In this document: positions 20,999-32,751 of the stretch, piece by piece
Position numbering within the stretch: the stretch's first letter is position 1
Layout: the number at the start of each line of letters is the position of its first letter
Origin: Nageia nagi
Taxonomy: Eukaryota > Pinophyta
DNA length: 64,000 bases
Assembly: GCA_050084985.1 (NCBI GenBank)
Contig: JBITNC010000001.1
Location: 77,562,001 to 77,626,000 of the forward strand
Reading direction: 5' to 3'
The notes under the pieces: generated by a model
Told to the model about the DNA's origin: nothing
The model's database searches: none
The model's input: only the letters and a program-made list of their open reading frames with translations
Made by a program: the position numbers and the translations under genes

Positions 20999-21460
20999 AT
21001 GGCACAAGGAAGGAGGAGGAAATGGTTGTGACACCCCTATCTCTTATTCCAAGGGAGGTAGTGGATTAGTCAAGGGTTAGCTTTCCATGTTAGCAACATG
21101 GGGAGATGGAGGCCTAGAACCCAAAGGTTTTTAAGCCTTAAATTGGTAGAAAAGGTCTTGGATATGAGTATCACTTAAGAAGAGTTATTCCTTGGTAGGA
21201 GAGTAATCATGAATAGCTTCCATGTGGTGTGGAGAGCTAGAATCACCACACAAGGGATTCTTATATAGACTTGCTTTCAAGTCTTTATGAAATTGTGGAT
21301 CCTCTTGATGGAATTGGATGGAAGCATGTCTAGGTGAAGAAGGTGGGATATGAGAAGGTTGGGACATATAAAGTGAAAGTGGTTGAGACATATGAGGTGA
21401 AGGTGGTTGAGTAGGAGGGTTGGATTGTGAAGATCTAGTTTGTCTAGCCTAAAATTATTC
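20999..21460 (-). pseudogene. gag: gag N-terminal part of element B, beyond Cop1
   Basis: Minus-strand remnant rich in Pro, Ser and His (MSQPLSLYMSQPSHIPPSS at 21391 downward, then FHQEDPQFHKDLKAS). It joins to 13803 once Cop1 and one ACAAC copy are removed. This is the low-complexity N terminus of the B gag; no catalytic motif is expected. Confidence 0.6.
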
Positions 21461-22931
21461 TCTAGTCTCAATTGAACTATGGGATTCACCTTACATAATA
21501 GGAACACAAATAAAGACTTAAACAAACAATATGGCATAAAATAAAATATCCTAATGGTGCCACACAAGTGAAAGAAAATAAACACAAAGCCTAAAATTTT
21601 GTTATGATCTTTTCAAGACATCATTCCTACATGCAAGATAGCAATAGTGTGAAAGATAGCAATAATAATTATCTTGTCTAGTTGCTACTTTTCCAATTAG
21701 GATGATTATCTTGTTAATGAGATAAATTTTAAATATAATTGTAAATTTTGACTCTTTTTAGTTTTCCTAGAGATGAATCTAGTCAAGCATTTTTTGGTAA
21801 GGATCAATCTCTAGGGGTGTGAATCATTTTATAAAGGTACTCAAGTACATCTATTGACTTCTTGCTAATAGAGAGGGGCTCACACCTTGGTGATGAAATC
21901 CAAGTATGGATTAGATCATGTTGATGAAATCCACATGCCCTAGATACACCCTAGGCTTGTGAGGACTTTAATGTAAGTACAATAAAGCAAATATGGGATG
22001 CAACTAAATGTATGCAAGATGCAACTAATCCCTTCAATATTATCCTTTTCCTTTCTAAAGTAAAAAATGATTTCAGAAATAAAATCACTACCATTCGATG
22101 ATGGTTTTGATTTTATTAATGCGAGAAAGAGAGTAAAATAAATTTCTCATTTTTTATTTTCTTTTCCTTTTACTAGAAAAAATAAAGAAAAATGAAGCAA
22201 AATAATAATTCTTAGGATGCACATAGAAACAAAACCTAACTTGAAGCACCAAAAAAGAGTGATGTAGGCCTAGGGGTTCTTGCTCCAAGTTTTTATCACA
22301 TGCAATACCTATAATACACACTCTAATCCTAGCTAGTGTATTACAGATTGGCTAGCAGTACCAATTGATAGATCGATCAAATAGCCAGCCAATCGATCAT
22401 AGTGGTGCCCAAAAAATTTTAAAATTTGAACTTAAAAGCATAAAATAAGATATTAAATGTATAACCCATGAGTTCAAATGCTAGCAGGGGACTGTTGCCA
22501 CCTAGTTACAAGGTTGAAAATCTATGACATTTGCTAAAAATGAAAGAAACTAGCTCAAAATTTTAAAATAACCCTAACTAGTATAGACTAGATTGACTTG
22601 AAAAGAGGATCCAATTGGGTAAAAAATAGCTAATAGTTTGAGCATCTAAACCCTAACCAGTCTGGTAAAGTTTGGTTAGACTCTATCAATTAGTTTGTAA
22701 TAAATCAGTTACCATTTTGCTAACTTTTGTACTTCAAGTTTCATGGTTTTGTCCAAGAATTATCAAGAATGTTCCCTAAAACAATTAGACTAAGTATACA
22801 AAAATATCCAAAAACATAGGAAGAAAGTGTCAAATATAACAAGTAAAAATAAGGAGAAAGGGATGTAAAACTCCTCTATGATTTCAAATCTTGGCCCAAG
22901 GGAGTTGCCATTGTGATCACCAATTTGTAAG
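21460..22931 (-). other. Probable leader of element B, ending in a primer-site-like sequence
   Basis: No gene. The minus strand at 22924-22908 reads ATTGGTGATCACAATGG, starting with TTGGTGA as a primer-binding site would, after ACAAA; a similar ATTGGTGACATCAGTGG occurs at about 39548. If correct, 22932 upward is B's 5' LTR and this stretch is its untranslated leader. A run of CAATTGAT/ATCGATCAA-like short inverted repeats lies at 22350-22420. Confidence 0.35.
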
Positions 22932-23161
22932 CTTCTAAAAGGGGATACAAGGAAGACAAGGAGACCCCACACTTAGGGTCCCTACCCTCTAAGAAAGGTC
23001 TACATTACAATGTATAAAAAATTACTTGAAATATGATTAGATGGTGATAATAAATAAAATGGAGAGAAGGTTTATATTTTTTCTCATGCAATACCCAAGA
23101 CTCCAAATAACCAGCAAGGCAAGAGACAAGAGAAGGCTTCTAAGTTCTAGGTCCTTAAGAC
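22932..23161 (-). repeat. Possible LTR fragment of element B, interrupted by Cop2
   Basis: Follows the primer-site-like sequence and continues at 32752 after removal of Cop2. No second LTR copy was located, so this is inference from position. Confidence 0.3.
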
Positions 23162-23166
23162 CCTAG

Positions 23167-25274
23167 TGTTGAGCATGTGTAATTGTCATTGTTGTCAACA
23201 TGTGGTTTTGGTAAAGACCAGGTTCCGGAGGTGATGAGGTCAGCAAGGAGAATTGAAAAGCTGGGGTTAGTAAATAAAGCATTCCGAAAGAGATGACATT
23301 AGTGATTTTGGGCCTTAACCCAAAACCAGAGCCCAGAAGTGATGAGGTCAGCAAGGAGCGATCAAATAGCCGATGCCAGTGAGTAAAACATTCTGGAGGG
23401 AAGAGATGACATCACGGGAAGAATGATGTTCACATTTTTGAATGAAAATGGGTTTCAAAGATGATGATGTCAGTAAGGGGTGATTAAAAAGGCTGGAGTC
23501 AGTAGATTAAGCATTCTGGATTGAAATGATAAAAGCTCAGTTATGGAAAAAACTGGGTTCCAGAGAAAGTGAGTAGAGCATTCCAAAAGCATGAAGATGA
23601 TGTCATAGGGAGAACAACATTCACATTTTTGAATGAAACCAGGTCTCAGAGATGATGAGGTCAGCAAGGAGTGATCAAATAATCGAAGCCAGTGAGTAAA
23701 ACATTCTGGAATGTAGAGATGAGAACAACAAAGAGAGATCAAATAGCCAGAGCCAGTAAATAGAATATCTCAGAAGCGATAAGGATAGTGAGAAGTCAGA
23801 TCACAGTCTGTTAAGCATGTGTGATTGCCATTATTGTCAACACATGGTTTTGGCTGTCTTCACGTAGTAGTATGGCAGTAGTATGATGGTCCATTTATAG
23901 TCCTATTTGCCCCTTTCTGAAACCCCCTCAAGGAGACATCTTTAAGTTTCTTTTTTCCAGAAATGATATTAGCACGGACATTGTGGGAAGCATTTTACTC
24001 TACTTTTAGAGTCCAGAGAAGATGATGTTAGCAGTTGGTGTTGAAAAGTCCGAAAGGCCATGCAGATACTTTGGAACTCTCTTTCAGAGTCCAAAGATGA
24101 TGACATCATGGTGTGGACATCACAGGAAGCATTTTACTCTACTTCCAGAGTCTAGAGAAGATGACATTAGCAGTTGGTGTTGAAAAGTTTGGAAGGCCAT
24201 GCAGATACCTTGGAACTCTCTTTTGGAGTCTGGAGATGATGACATCATGGTGTGGACATCGTGGGAAGCATTTTACTCTACTTCTGGAGTCCAGAGAAGA
24301 TGACATTAGCAGATGGTGTTGAAAAGTCTAAAAGGCCATGCAGATACCTTGGAACTCTCTTCCGAAGTTCAGAGATGATGACATCATGGTGTATACAATA
24401 AACATCCGGTAAGCTAGTCAATCTCTAGGCTATAGAAAGAGACTCCAGAACTAAATAATTAGATACTGTCAAATCTCTAAAATTAGTGGAGAAAGAGCAA
24501 TACTTGTCTGAACAACTCTGTTTGAGCAATAGGAGTGTTCATTAGTTACAGCAGTTGAAGTCTCAGATAGTGAACTCTCTTAGTGCAGGAGCAGTTACAA
24601 ATAAAGATTTCTTTTCAGTTTGTTTTTGATAATGTGTGATGATAAGAATAGTTTCATGGGGGGTTTTCTTGATGTGTAATGGTTTTATTGTAGTAACGGA
24701 TGTGTAGAGTGGATTGTAGATTTAGTGAAAACTGGCGAGTAGAGAAGTGTGTAGTGGAGAGGGAATAGTGTGGAAGAGGGGAGTATCAGGAGTATGTGAA
24801 GTGAGCAAATGAATATGTAGAGAGGATAGTGATTGTTTAACTATGTTACTTTGGAGCTGTGTGCAGAGATCAAACAATGAGCATTAGAGCTAGACCATTG
24901 AGGGTCTTCTAGAACTGTATTCTTTCGTCCTTTTTGAATGTTGTATCAAGTGGGTGCTTGAGAGTTGGAGTTGGTGCTCCAAGCAGTAGGTGCTACTATT
25001 TTTAAAGTGGTAGTTGGTGCTACCCTTCACAGTTGGTGTTGTGAATCTGTAAGCTTTCTTTAATGACTAGATTTGGATTGGAGTCCAAGCAGTCATTTTC
25101 AAGGATGTAGCCAATCTGCTGAACCTCGTTATATCTGGTGTTGTGTGATGTACTTGGTGTGCTTGCTCAATTTTCTCTAGATTTTAATCTATCTTTATTT
25201 AAGAAGCTTAAATTGATTATTTTTTTTATACATTGATTCACCCTCCCCCTCTTAGTGTCACTCAAAGTCTAATA
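23167..25274 (+). repeat. 5' LTR of Cop2 (2108 bp)
   Basis: Starts TGTTGAGCATGTG; ends CAAAGTCTAATA, a C-to-T decayed form of the GAAGTCCAACA end seen at 32746. It has about three copies of a roughly 130-bp unit (23960-24390) containing GATGACATCATGG, ATTTTACTCTACTT and ATGCAGATACCTTGGAAC, instead of the 16-bp minisatellite of Cop1. Confidence 0.93.
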
Positions 25275-25276
25275 AT

Positions 25277-25288
25277 TGGTATCAGAGA
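25277..25288 (+). other. Primer-binding site of Cop2, decayed
   Basis: TGGTATCAGAGA, two bases after the LTR; the usual TGGTATCAGAGC with its last base changed. Confidence 0.85.
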
Positions 25289-25338
25289 AAGGTTCCTACT
25301 TAGGCTATAACAGCTAAGGAGATCCTGGTAGTGGCACT

Positions 25339-27134
25339 ATGGTAAGTGGAGAAGGTTTCTCATCTAACAAGGCACCTCTCTTTGATGGAACCAATTATGC
25401 TTTCTGGAAAATTCGAATGAAGACTTATCTCAATACATTGGGTTTTGGTACTTGGGATGCTATTAAAAGGGGTTACACTCCTCCCCCTACAGGTCCATCA
25501 GATGAAGCAGAAAGAAAGGCATTTGAATGTGATGCAAAAGTAAGAAATGCTTTAATGTGTGGTCTTGTGGACAATGAACTAGTGAAAGTTATGGCATGCA
25601 AATCTGCAAAAGAAATATGGAATAAGTTGAAGAGCATTCATGGAGGAGATGATAAAGTCAAGGAAGCAAAACTCCAAACTCATAGAGCTCAATTCGAAGT
25701 TCTAAAGATGAATGAAGATGAAACCATCGAAGCATACATGTTGAGAGTAAATGAAATTACTAATGCAATCAAAGGTCTTGGGGAAGAAATTAAAGATCAT
25801 GTCATCATGAAAAAGGTACTGCGATCTCTCACATCTCGCTTTGATTCAAAGGTGTCTGCTATTGAAGAAGCAAAAAATTTGAAAACTTTCAGCATGGATG
25901 AAATGCATGGATCGCTGACTGCTTATGAAATGAGGATCGAAAAAGCAAAACATTTAGAAAAGGAAACAACATTTAAAGCCAATAATAGTACCAAAGCCAA
26001 AATAGATTCTGATGATGAGGAACAATCTGATGGAGCAGAAGCAAATTTTGTTAGAAAGCTAAAAAGGGGAAAAGGTAAATATAAAGGCAAGCTGTCGTTT
26101 AAATGTTTTAACTGTGGTGGTATTGGTCATTTCATTTCAAAATGTCCATATAGAAAAACTAATAAAGATGATCAAGAATCATATTTTGAGAAAAACCACA
26201 AAATGAAATCTCATGCTCAAAATAGAAGGTCAAATAGACAGAGCTTCATATCTAGAAATGAAGGCTCCACTGATGATGATTCCAGTAATGAATCAAAAAA
26301 AGAATACAATGGAGCATTGTTTATGGCATTTGAAGAGAAACTGAATGAAGATAATCAAAATGACCAAGAACATAAAAAAGAAGAGACAGATGAAGAAAAT
26401 GACTGTGAGATTGAGATTGATCTTGAAGAAGAACTAATAACAGCATTGAATGAACTGGATAAAGAAATAAAGAAAAATAAAAACTCTCAAAAAGGTTTGA
26501 TGATGCAAGTAATATTATAGAAAACTTAAAAATAGAAGTGGAAGAATCTAAGAGGATAAATGAGAGTTTGGAGAAACAACTTTTTGTGAAATTTAAAAAT
26601 TGCAGTAAGCTTGAAGAAGAAATAACTGGGCTACGTATGCAACTAGAGGAAGTCACCAAGAAAATCAGCTCTTTTGAATATCTAGAAGGAAGGTCGACTA
26701 AACTCAGTGAAATCATTAACAGTCAAAGAATGTTTTCTGATAAATCTGGTCTAGGATATGAACAAGGACAATCTTCCAATGACATAAAAAGGGAAAACAT
26801 AAAAGAAACCAAGAAGAAGGAAGATAGCTCAGGACTGGAGGATGATGGCTTCACTCAAGTGCATTCCAGAAGAAGACCCTATGCAGGACCAAGAAGTACT
26901 CAGCAATATAATAGCTACATCCATCCCTTCAATGGATACTATTTGAAATGCAATGCATATGGACACAAAATTTTTGAATGTAAGTATAATATCACTCCAA
27001 GAACCTTTGTTACTAGGAATGCATTCGGCCCACTAATGGAGTATCCAGTTGAGTGTTACAACTGTCATGAATATGGACACATTGCCAGATTCTGTAGAAA
27101 TAATCATGGCATGAGGTTCTTTCCACCGAGATAA
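25339..27134 (+). pseudogene. gag: gag of Cop2, one frameshift
   Basis: First frame 25339-26520 (LFDGTNYAFWKIRMKTYL, zinc knuckle CFNCGGIGHFISKC). A small deletion near 26480, relative to Cop1, shifts the frame; it resumes at about 26525 (ESKRINESLEKQL) to 27134, with zinc knuckle CYNCHEYGHIARFC. The middle knuckle has lost its first Cys (YLKCNAYGHKIFEC against CFKCNEYGHKTAEC in Cop1). From 27134 to 27310 the frame continues with several stops where Cop1 has CAA, CAG or TGG. Confidence 0.92.
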
Positions 27135-27309
27135 TTTCCTTCCATAAGATAGAATAAACAGTTTTAGAGCAATCATCCATAGGAATAAGAAAAGTATAAT
27201 AAAAAACAAGAAGCTGAAATAAAAGTAAAATAAGTCTAGAAAGAAAAGGAGAAACTCAGAGAGAATAAAGAGTCTTTAATCATTCAAAAAGCATTAAAAG
27301 CTTAAGACA

Positions 27310-30300
27310 AACCATCACCATGGATATTAGATAGCGGATGCTCAAGTAACATGATAGGTGACAAGAAGAAATTTCAAAAACTACAAGAATATGAAGGTGG
27401 GTCAGTAAGATTTGGAAACAATAATGGCGCACAGATTATTAGCAAAGGGACAGTCAAAATAAATGATGGCAACATCAGATCTGAAGAGGTATTATTTGTT
27501 GTGGGACTGAAGCATAATTTGTTGAGCATCAGTCAAATATGTGACAAAGGACATGATGTAATTTTCAAAAAGCATGGCTGTGAGATCCGAAGGGCAAATA
27601 GTGGTAGACTTGTAGCAGTTGGTATAAGAACTTGTGGTAATTTATACACCTTATCAGATATTTCAGAGGGATCATGTCTTCTAGGCAAGGAGAGTGATGA
27701 TTGGCTATGGCATAAGAGATTGGGACACATCTATTTTAAAAACTTGATGAACATTTGCTCAAAAAGAGTAGTAAGAGATATGCCCAGTATCAGCAAACCA
27801 GCAAATGATATTTGTGATTCATGCCAAAGGGAAAGCAAACTCGGGCAAAGTTCAAAGTGAAAGAATATCACACAAGCAGACCATTGGAAATCATACACAC
27901 CGACCTATGCAAACCAATGAGAACACAAAGTGTCAATAGAGATAAGTATTTTATTCTATTCATAGATGATTATTCAAGAATGACTTGGGTGCAATTTTTG
28001 AAACATAAATCTGAAGCTTTTGAAATGTTCAAAGCATTTAAAAATCAAGTAGAAAATTAGATAGAGAGGAGAATTAAATGTCTTCACTCAGACAGAGGAG
28101 GTGAGTTCACTTCTGATGAGTTTTCTAAGTTTTGCATACAACACAGAATTAAAAGACAATTCTTTGCAGTAAGAACTCCACAACAAAATGGAGTAGTTGA
28201 AAGAAAAAATAGAGCAGTACAAGAAATGGCTCGAACCATGCTGATAGAAAGCAAGGTTGCTGATAGGTTCTGGAAAGAAGCAGTGCATACTGTAGTGCAT
28301 ATTCAAAATAGATGTATGATGCAACCACATGAGGATAGAACACCATATGAATTATGGTTTGGAAGAAAAGCTACAGTGAGGCACTTCAAGATCTTTGGCA
28401 GTAAATGCTATATCAAGAGAATAGAAGAAAATTTAGGAAAGTTTGAGGATAGATCTGATGAAGGTATCTTTCTTGGTTACTCTTCGAAGAGCAAAGCATA
28501 CAGGTGTTACAATAAAAGGACAAAAATAATTGTTGATAGTGCTGATGTTCATGTTGATGAGCAAAGAGATCTTCCCAAGAGAAATGATGATGATGATCTT
28601 CCTACCTATCAAGATTCAATTGAAGAAGACAAAAAGAATAAAAACAAATCTAAGCCTCCTGTACAGCAATCACAAGTAAAGAAACTAGAAGATTCAAATT
28701 CGCCAAGTAACCCAAATAGTGTTTCAGAAAATGAGTCGGAAGAAGATGAAAATTCAAAAACTCCACCAAATAGATGGCACAAGGATCATCCACAAGAGCA
28801 AATCATCGGTGAGTTTCATACAGGCATCCAAACTCGCAGAGGGGTTTCACGTACCTATTCTCTCCTATACAATATAGAGCCTAAAAATGTCTCAAAAGCT
28901 AGCCAAGATGAAAGCTGGATGAAAGCAATGGAGGAAGAACTCACTCAAATTGAAAAGAATGAAACATGGGAACTCGTTCCTAGACCAGCCAACAAAAATG
29001 TGATTGGCACAAAGTGGATTTTTCGCAATAAGTTGAATGAAGATGGGATAGTGGTTCGAAATAAAGCTAGACTTGTCTGCAAGGGATATGCTCAAGTTGA
29101 AGGAATTGATTTTGAAGAAACTTTTGCACCTGTGGCCAGATTAGAAGCTATTCGCATGTTTTTAGCTTTTACAGTGTATAAAGACTTTAAAGTTTATCAA
29201 ATGGATGTAAAATTAGCCTTTCTAAATGGCAAAATTAAGGAAGAAGTCTATATTGAATAGCCAGATGGTTTCCAATTGGGAGAGAATCCTAATCTGGTAT
29301 GCAAACTAAAGAAGGCTCTGTATGGTTTAAAATAGGCACCTCGAGCATGGTACTCTAGACTTGATACATATCTTCAGCAGCAAGGCTTTAGAAAAGGAAT
29401 GGTGGATAGCAATTTATACATTAAATCAGAAAAGGAAAATCAGCTAATTGTTGTTGTCTATGTAGATGATATAATTTTTGGAGGAAGCAAGAATGAGCTA
29501 TGTAAAAATCTTCCTGACAACATGCAAATAGAATTCAAGATGTCTATGATAGGTGAGCTTGCATTTTTTCTCAGCTTACAAATCAATCAGTTGAAGAATG
29601 GCATGTTCATTTCTCAAACCAAGTATGTTAAGGAGATGCTGAAGAAGTTTACCATGGAAGACTGTAAACCTGTGAGCACCCCTATGATGACAGGCTATAA
29701 ATTAAGCAAGGATGATAAAGCACCAACAGTAGATCAAACATAATACAGGTCAATGATTGGAAGTTTATTATATTTGACAGCTACTAGACTGGATATTCTT
29801 CAAGCAGTATGTATGGTTGCTCGATTTCAAGCAAATCCCAAAGAAACACATGTTACTGCAGTAAAGAGAATATTCAGATATCTTAAAGGTACAGTAGAAT
29901 ATGGTTTATGGTATCCTAGAGGAAAGGACTTTACACTTATTGCCTTTTCAGATGTAGACTAGGTAGGATGCGTGGATGATAGGAAGAGCACCAGTGGAGG
30001 AGCATTTTATTTGGGTAATAATCTTGTTGGCTGGCACAGTAAAAAGCAAGAATCAGTATCCCTATCTACAGTAGAAGTAGAGTATATAGCAGCAACTTCT
30101 TGTTGCACATAGATTCTATGGATGAAGTAGATGTTAAAAGATTTTGGTATACAGATTAACGAGCCCATATCAGTTCTTTGTGATAACACAAGTGCAATCA
30201 ATATATCAAAAAATCCTATTATGCACTCACAAACAAAGCATATTGCAATCAGATATCACTTTCTAAAAGAAAGAGTGGTGCAAGGAGAAGTACAGTTGGA

Positions 30301-30412
30301 TTTTGTTCCAACCACAGAGCAAGTAGCAGACATCTTTACAAAGCCTTTGCCCAAAGATGTCTTCGAATATCTTCGAAACAAGCTAGGAGTTGTTGTCCTT
30401 CCCAAGCATTAG
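27310..30412 (+). pseudogene. pol: pol of Cop2: protease, integrase, RT, RNase H
   Basis: Domains in order: protease (ILDSGCSSNMIGDKK, 27330); pre-integrase zinc region (DDWLWHKRLGHI ... CDSCQ, 27690-27830); integrase with D-D-E residues visible in [13 protein letters not shown] and NGVVERKNR (27890-28220); RVT_2 reverse transcriptase ([31 protein letters not shown], 29010-29480); RNase H (SLSTVEVEYIAA, CDNTSAINISKNP, HIAIRYHFLKE; 29940-30300) ending at 30412. A 1-bp deletion near 27835 shifts the frame. In-frame stops lie at about 28058, 29258, 29332, 29741, 29960, 30109 and 30127; nearly all are TAG at a position where the family has Gln or Trp. Confidence 0.93.
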
Positions 30413-30639
30413 CTAGTTCTGGACGTCACATTCTCAAGGGGAGTGTTTATTTTTTCCTTCCTATATTGCTTTTGTGTATCTTGTTTTTGTATGCATACTA
30501 CTAATTTCCTGAGAATGTCATGTATGGACTCAGGGGGAGTCTGTAAATGCCCTTTGTTATTGTTGACAAAGGGGGAGAGAAAAGTCTCGATGCTGGTGTC
30601 TGATCAAGTGGTGTTGCCAACAATTCCAAAGGGGGAGAT
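30413..30639 (+). other. 3' untranslated region and polypurine tract of Cop2
   Basis: Contains GGGGAGTG, CAGGGGGAGTCTG and ACAAAGGGGGAGAG before the polypurine tract CAAAGGGGGAGA directly before the 3' LTR. The spaced G-rich runs are shared with Cop1. Confidence 0.85.
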
Positions 30640-32746
30640 TGTTGAGCATGTGTAATTGTCATTATTGTCAACACGTGGTTTTGGTAAAGATCGGGTTCCG
30701 GAGGTGATGAGGTCAGCAAGGAGAATTGAAAAGTCAGGGTTAGTAAATAAAGCATTTCGGAAGAGATGACATCAGCAATTTCGAGCCTTAACCCAAAATC
30801 GGAGCCTAGAAGTGATGAGGTCAGCAAGGAGGGATCAAATAGCTGATGCTAGTGAGTAAAACATTCCGAAGGGAAGAGATGATGTCACAGGAAGAACGAT
30901 GTTCACATTTTTGAATGAAACCAAGTTCTAGAGATGATGAGGTCAGCAAGGGGTGATTAAAAAGGCCATAGTCAGTAGATTAAGCATTCTAGATTGAAAT
31001 GATAAAAGCTCAGTTGTGGAAAAAACTGGGTTCCAAAGAAAGTGAGTAGAGCATTCCAGAAGCATGAAGATGACATCATGGGGAGAATAATGTTCACATT
31101 TTTGAATGAAACCAGGTCTCGAAGATGATGAGGTCAGCAAGGAGTGATCAAATAACTAGAGCCAATGAGTAAAACATTCCAAAATGTAGAGATGAGAACG
31201 GCAAAGAGAGATCAAATAGCTGGAGCTAGTAAATAGAATATCTCAGAAGCGACAAGGATAGCGAGAAGTCAGATCACAGTCTATTGAGCATGTGTGATTA
31301 TCATTATTATCAACACATGGTTTTGGTTGTGTCTTCATGCAGTACTATGATAGTAGTATGATGGTCCATTTACAGTCCTGTTTGCCCCTTTCTAAAACCC
31401 CCTCAAGGATACATCTTTAAGTTTCTTTTTTTTGGAAATGATATCAGCATAGACATTGCGGGAAGCATTTTACTCTACTTCCGAAGTCCAGAGAAGATGA
31501 TGTTAGCAGTTAGTGTTGAAAAGTTTGGAAGGCCATGCAGATACCTTGGAACTCTCTTCCGGAGTCTGAAGATGATGACATCATGGTGTGGACATCATGG
31601 GAAGCATTTTACTCTACTTCTAGAGTCCAGAGAAGATGACGTTAGTAGTTGGTGTTGAAAAGTCCAGAAGGCCACGCAGATACCTTGGAACTCTCTTCTG
31701 GAGTTCAGAGATGATGACATCATGGTGTGGACATCACGGGAAGCATTTTACTCTACTTTCAGAGTCTAGAGAAGATGATGTTAGTAGATGGTGTTGAAAA
31801 GTCTGGAAGGCCATGCAGATACCTTGGAACTCTCTTCTGAAGTTTGGAGATGATGACATCATGGTGTATACAATAAACATCTAGTAAGCTAGTCAATCTC
31901 TAGGCTATAGAAAGAGACTTCAGAACTAAATAATCAGATACTATCAAATCTCTGAAATCAGTGGAGAAAGAGCTATACTTGTCTAAACAACTCTGTTTGA
32001 GCAATAGGAGCATTCATCAATTACAGCAGTTGAAGTCTCAGATAGTGAACTCTCTTAGTACAGGAGCAGTTACAAATAAAGATTTCTTTTCAGTTTGTTT
32101 TTGATAACATGTGATGACAAGAACAGTTTCATGGGGGTTTTCTTGATGTGTAACAGTTTTATTGTAGTAACGGATGTGTAGAGTGGATTGTAGATTTAGT
32201 GAAAACTGGCGAGTAGAGAAGTGTGTAGTGGAGAGGGAATAGCATGGAAGAGGGGAGTATCAGGAGTATGTGAAGTGAGCAAATGAATATGTAGAGAGGA
32301 TAGTGATTGTTTAACTATGTTACTTTGGAGCTATGTGCAGAGATCAAACAATGAGCATTAGAGCTAGACCATTGAGGGTCTTCTAGAACTGTATTCTTTC
32401 CTCCTTTTTGAATGTTGTATCAAGTGGGTGCTTGAGAGTTGGAGTTGGTGCTCCAAGTAGTAGGTGCTGCTATTTTTAAAGTGGTAGTTGGTGCTACCCT
32501 TCACAGTTGGTGTTGTGAATCTATAAGCTTTCTTTAATGACTGGATTTGGATTGGAGTCCAAGCAGTCATTTTTAGGGATGTAGCCAATCTGGTGAACCT
32601 CGTTATATCTGGTGTTGTGTGATGTACTTGGTGTGCTTACTTAATTTTCTCTAGCTTTTAATCTATCTTTATTTAAGAAGCTTAAATTGATTATTTTTTT
32701 TATACATTGATTCACCCCCCCTCTCAGTTTCACTCGAAGTCCAACA
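30640..32746 (+). repeat. 3' LTR of Cop2 (2107 bp)
   Basis: Partner of 23167-25274. Starts TGTTGAGCATGTG and ends CGAAGTCCAACA. The 130-bp repeats are at about 31440-31870. Many TCCGGA sites of Cop1 appear here as TCTGGA, TCCAGA or TCTAGA. Confidence 0.93.
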
Positions 32747-32751
32747 CCTAG

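Larger units (their letters stand above)
23162..32751 (+). mobile_element. Cop2: full-length, decayed Ty1/copia retrotransposon
   Basis: Target duplication CCTAG at 23162-23166 and 32747-32751. LTRs of 2108 and 2107 bp flank a 5.4-kb interior with primer site, gag, protease, integrase, RT and RNase H in copia order. It belongs to the Cop1 family: gag proteins are highly similar and the LTR start, end and 3' purine tracts match. Premature stops, at least two frameshifts and clear divergence between its two LTRs mark it as older. Confidence 0.95.
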
